Of a stretch of DNA of 7,554 bases, positions 4,782 to 7,554 are shown piece by piece. The DNA is from CAVDAL01 sp963606965 (GTDB lineage Bacteria > Actinomycetota > Coriobacteriia > Coriobacteriales > QAMH01). Made by a program: the position numbers and the translations under genes. The DNA lies in the NCBI GenBank assembly GCA_963606965.1, contig CAVDAL010000069.1, positions 1 through 7,554 on the forward strand, read 5' to 3'. Within the stretch, counting starts at the first letter, position 1. Every line of letters begins with the position of its first letter. The notes beneath the pieces are model-generated. The model was not told where the DNA came from, did no database searches, and was given only the letters and a program-made list of their open reading frames with translations.

Positions 4782-4847
4782 GTTGAACTCTCCTATCTAT
4801 AGGATATTTTGACTTGCCACTTCCGCGTGGCTTTTCTCTTGCTTTTC

Positions 4848-4875
4848 AGTATAAAGCAGTATCAGAAAATATCAG
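4848..4875 (-). promoter_or_regulatory. Candidate gap promoter in the obgE-gap gap
   Basis: Minus-strand TATACT (4853-4848; 5 of 6 to TATAAT) lies 16 nt after CTGATA (4875-4870; 4 of 6 to TTGACA). Between it and the gap ribosome-binding site is a small hairpin, GCCAC/GTGGC (4816-4831), in what would be the 5' untranslated region. No terminator for obgE is visible, so gap may be read both from here and by readthrough. Confidence 0.4.
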
Positions 4876-4886
4876 GGTTGATGCGG

Positions 4887-6293
4887 CTAGTCATCGCCGA
4901 AAGCTACATCATCTGAATAGTCATAATCGCCATCCCATTCAGATGGTTCAAAATCAAATGCGACACCAAGAATCCGGATTTCATCGCCTGCACGCGCGCC
5001 AGCTTCAAGCAAAGCTTTTTCAACACCTGCTTTGTCTAGCCTGCGCTGCAAGAATATAACAGCTTCATCATTGTCCCATTCAGTTTGAACAACCATGCGT
5101 TCAACGCGCTTGCCATGCACACGCCAAATGCCATCGCCTTCTTCTTCGATAGAAAATTTTGCGTCGCGCTGTTTACGTTTAAGTTCCCAAATATGGTCAT
5201 ATTCTGGAATGACTTCTTCTGCAGCAGCACTGCGAAGTTCAAAAACTTTTTGCGCTGTTGCATTAATTAACTGCGGCAAACCTTCCTGCGTAGCTGCAGA
5301 AACAGCAAAAAATGGGATTGGATTGCGGTCGTCAATTCCTTCATCAAGCAAGCGTTCTGAAAGCTCATCGCTATCTTCGCGCACCTTCGCCTTCAAGCGC
5401 TGCAAATTTTCCTCAACGCCAGGAATGTCAGCTTTGTTGCCAACAACAATGCATGGGCGCTCTGCTAAATCTTGCGCATATAAAGCAAGTTCATTTTTTA
5501 TGATTTCATAATCTTCGAGCGGGTCTCTGCCTTCCAAACCACCAGACAAATCCACAACATGCAAAATGAGCGCAGTGCGTTCCACATGGCGCAAAAATTC
5601 GTGACCTAAACCCTTGCCTTGAGCTGCACCTTCAATAAGGCCAGGGACATCTGCAACAACAAAGCTATGATCGCCAGCTGTGACCATGCCAAGGTTTGGC
5701 TGCAAAGTCGTGAAAGGATAATCTGCAATTTTGGGGCGTGACGCAGACATGCAAGAAATGAGCGAAGACTTGCCAACAGATGGCATGCCGACCAAAGCAG
5801 CATCTGCCATCAATTTCATTTCAAGTTCAACCCAGCATTCTTCTGCTGGTTCCCCCAATTCAGAAAATGCAGGAGCACGACGCGTTGGAGTAACAAAGTG
5901 AGTGTTGCCGCGCCCGCCGCGACCGCCTTTAACAGCAATTACTTGTTCCCCATTGTGTGTTAAATCTGCAATTTCTTCACATGGATTCATTTCTTCATCA
6001 AGCAAGCGAATGACTGTGCCAACTGGAACTTCCAAAATCAAATCTTCGCCATTTGAGCCATGCTTTTTGGCACCTTTGCCATGCGTGCCGCGCCCAGCTT
6101 TGAAATGATGCTTATATCTATAATCAATTAATGAACTTATTGCCTGATTTGCGCGGATTATGACATCTCCGCCGCGGCCGCCATCGCCGCCATCTGGTCC
6201 GCCCTTTGGCACATGAGCCTCGCGCCTGAAAGATGTGCAACCTGCGCCGCCATCGCCAGACTTTAAATGAATATGTACCCAATCAGTAAACAT
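4887..6293 (-). CDS. obgE: Obg family GTPase CgtA/ObgE
   Basis: ObgE is an essential GTPase of late 50S assembly and the stringent response. The 468-residue product has all three domains. The glycine-rich Obg fold covers about 1-158 (SGDGGAGC, GGPDGGDGGRGGDV, GGRGGRGN). The G domain has G1 GMPSVGKS (169-176), switch I YPFTT (192-196), G3 DVPGL (215-219), G4 NKAD (286-289) and G5 SAA (332-334). The OCT domain spans about 370-445 (FSIEEEGDGIWRVHGKRVERM), found in Actinobacteria and some Firmicutes but absent from E. coli ObgE. A short acidic tail rich in Asp and Tyr ends the protein. The ATG at 6293 has GAGGGG just upstream. It begins 39 nt after the ligase gene, so the two are probably co-transcribed. 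The usual rplU-rpmA neighbours are not in view. Confidence 0.97.
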   Translation of the reverse strand: MFTDWVHIHLKSGDGGAGCTSFRREAHVPKGGPDGGDGGRGGDVIIRANQAISSLIDYRYKHHFKAGRGTHGKGAKKHGSNGEDLILEVPVGTVIRLLDEEMNPCEEIADLTHNGEQVIAVKGGRGGRGNTHFVTPTRRAPAFSELGEPAEECWVELEMKLMADAALVGMPSVGKSSLISCMSASRPKIADYPFTTLQPNLGMVTAGDHSFVVADVPGLIEGAAQGKGLGHEFLRHVERTALILHVVDLSGGLEGRDPLEDYEIIKNELALYAQDLAERPCIVVGNKADIPGVEENLQRLKAKVREDSDELSERLLDEGIDDRNPIPFFAVSAATQEGLPQLINATAQKVFELRSAAAEEVIPEYDHIWELKRKQRDAKFSIEEEGDGIWRVHGKRVERMVVQTEWDNDEAVIFLQRRLDKAGVEKALLEAGARAGDEIRILGVAFDFEPSEWDGDYDYSDDVAFGDD

Positions 6294-6332
6294 GAATGCC
6301 CCTCAATTTTGCCGCAAGCTTTTTGCAGCAAG

Positions 6333-7554
6333 CTAGATTCCTTTGAATTCTTTCAAGTCTTCCAAGTATGAATATTCAGTGCCAAGCCCTTCTGGAGCAA
6401 TGCGGAAGAGCAGGTCAATCCAGTCATTCATGCTGCGTCCGTATACATTTGCTTCAAAGCCATTTTTTGTGATTTCTTCAATTGCTTCTTCAACAGATGC
6501 ATCGTTGTAGACGCAATTTGAACTATCAAGACCAAGCGCATGTTCCAACATTTCAAGTGAAACAGGCCCATAGAAAAGCCCCTTCACAAGAGCAAGATAG
6601 CCCAAGGCTGGCTCAAGTGGCAAAGCGTCTGCCACGCGAATTTCAACATATTGCTTCAAGCGAACATCTGGCCAAAACATGCTAAGCAAATGTTCAACAT
6701 CTTGTGTTGTCATTTCAAAGCTGCCGTAAACTTCAGCTGCAATTTTGCTGCCAGTTGCTTGTATGCCGTCATGAGTAATAAAAATTGGCGGAGTGTTAAG
6801 CATCCAATCAACATATGATTCAAAGCCAAAATTTTCATCAAAAAGATGTGGAACTACACCGCACCTTGCAGGGTCAACATTGCGCCAAACATTCATTCTG
6901 CACAAGTTATTTGTGTTTGGCTTGCCTTCATAAACAGGACAGTTATCTGCAATAAATGAAAGAATAGGCCCAAGCAAGCTTGCAATGCGCATCTTGCGAA
7001 TAGCATCCTGTTCGTCAGCAAAATCAATTGAAACTTGTAAAGACGCAGTTGCGCGCATCATCTGTTCAGGGTGCATGCTCGGCAGCGCGCCCATATATTC
7101 GTCCATCAATTCATAGCGCTTTTTAGGAATAAGCTGCATATCAGCAGCCTTTGTTGCTGGGCTATATCCGCAAGTTTGAACAGAATAATCAAACTCTTTC
7201 AAAATTTGATTTAAGCGGAAAGTGAAATTTTGATATTCCTCTTTCACTTCACGAATGCTAAGCATAGGAGCGATGCTAAGCTCAATTTGTGCAGCTGGCT
7301 CAATTGTGATTGCAGCTGATGGCCGTGCACAGCCAAGAATGTCACCTTCATCAGAACGAGTGACTTGCGGATAAAATTCAGTCATGCGCTCCAGAATATC
7401 CTTGACGCCAGGGCGACCTCTAAAGCCTGAATATGGAACAGCGTCGCCGTCTTCATCAACGATGAAATGTTCCAATTCCACGCCGACAGAACCCATGTCG
7501 CCGCCCTTGCAGCCAGCTTGCAAATAATTTATAAGCGTTTGTTTATTTTTCTCT
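6333..7554 (-). CDS. Glutamate-cysteine ligase family protein (5' end beyond window)
   Basis: The frame is open to the right edge with no stop, so the start codon is outside the window; about 406 residues are visible. A TTG at 7523 could be mistaken for the start, but the ten codons before it (reading through KQTLINYLQ) look like a normal N-terminal helix and no ribosome-binding site precedes it. Family features are GVELEHF near the N-terminus (acidic metal and substrate residues), the strand TIEPAAQIELS, the MRATASLQVSIDF segment, and YVEIRVADALPLEPALGYLALV near residue 310. These match the plant-like/GCS2 glutamate-cysteine ligase group, which joins glutamate to cysteine using ATP to make gamma-glutamylcysteine. 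EgtA or another amino-acid ligase of the same fold is possible. No glutathione synthetase domain is attached. It is probably the upstream partner of obgE. Confidence 0.85.
   Translation of the reverse strand, partial: EKNKQTLINYLQAGCKGGDMGSVGVELEHFIVDEDGDAVPYSGFRGRPGVKDILERMTEFYPQVTRSDEGDILGCARPSAAITIEPAAQIELSIAPMLSIREVKEEYQNFTFRLNQILKEFDYSVQTCGYSPATKAADMQLIPKKRYELMDEYMGALPSMHPEQMMRATASLQVSIDFADEQDAIRKMRIASLLGPILSFIADNCPVYEGKPNTNNLCRMNVWRNVDPARCGVVPHLFDENFGFESYVDWMLNTPPIFITHDGIQATGSKIAAEVYGSFEMTTQDVEHLLSMFWPDVRLKQYVEIRVADALPLEPALGYLALVKGLFYGPVSLEMLEHALGLDSSNCVYNDASVEEAIEEITKNGFEANVYGRSMNDWIDLLFRIAPEGLGTEYSYLEDLKEFKGI

Noticed and set aside
5085..5511. Plus-strand frames of 61 to 138 residues opposite obgE
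   Set aside because: They are antisense to the conserved G and OCT domains. The serine-rich composition is what the complement of a conserved coding strand gives.

Overview
The window is a conserved housekeeping segment of a bacterial chromosome. The protein families, the encoded CCA tail on the tRNA, the charged C-terminal tail on IF3 and the moderately AT-leaning codon use suggest a lower-GC actinobacterial lineage, most plausibly Coriobacteriia (Atopobium/Olsenella/Eggerthellaceae-like). That placement rests on remembered family resemblance and is tentative.

Layout. Positions 1-320 hold no credible gene. They contain five copies of a 27-bp motif, four of them paired into two 62-bp palindromic modules, then a hairpin terminator and a truncated 3' copy of a tRNA-Ala gene. 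Positions 359-508 lie between that copy and the intact tRNA-Ala(CGC) at 510-585, and look like the scar of an integrated element or of a decayed tandem tRNA. A minus-strand operon follows: infC, rpmI and rplT (translation factor IF3, ribosomal proteins L35 and L20), a GNAT acetyltransferase overlapping the end of rplT, and the tRNA-Ala starting 3 nt after the acetyltransferase stop. infC appears to start at an AUA codon and has a structured leader ending in an intrinsic terminator just before its Shine-Dalgarno sequence, consistent with attenuation.

Positions 2300-2816 form the divergent control region between infC and rsmI. rsmI (plus strand, 16S rRNA methyltransferase) has no Shine-Dalgarno sequence, and a promoter-like pair is placed so that transcription would begin at its ATG, so the mRNA may be leaderless. 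A 13-bp-stem hairpin separates rsmI from the convergent gap gene.

The right half is a second minus-strand run: a glutamate-cysteine ligase family gene (5' end beyond the right edge), obgE and gap. Most genes serve translation or ribosome assembly (IF3, L35, L20, RsmI, ObgE, tRNA-Ala); gap is central glycolysis and the ligase is thiol metabolism.

I do not see a new defence, secretion or mobile system. The least explained parts are the palindromic repeat modules beside the tRNA scar, the infC leader with its AUA start, and the altered cofactor-site residues of GAPDH.
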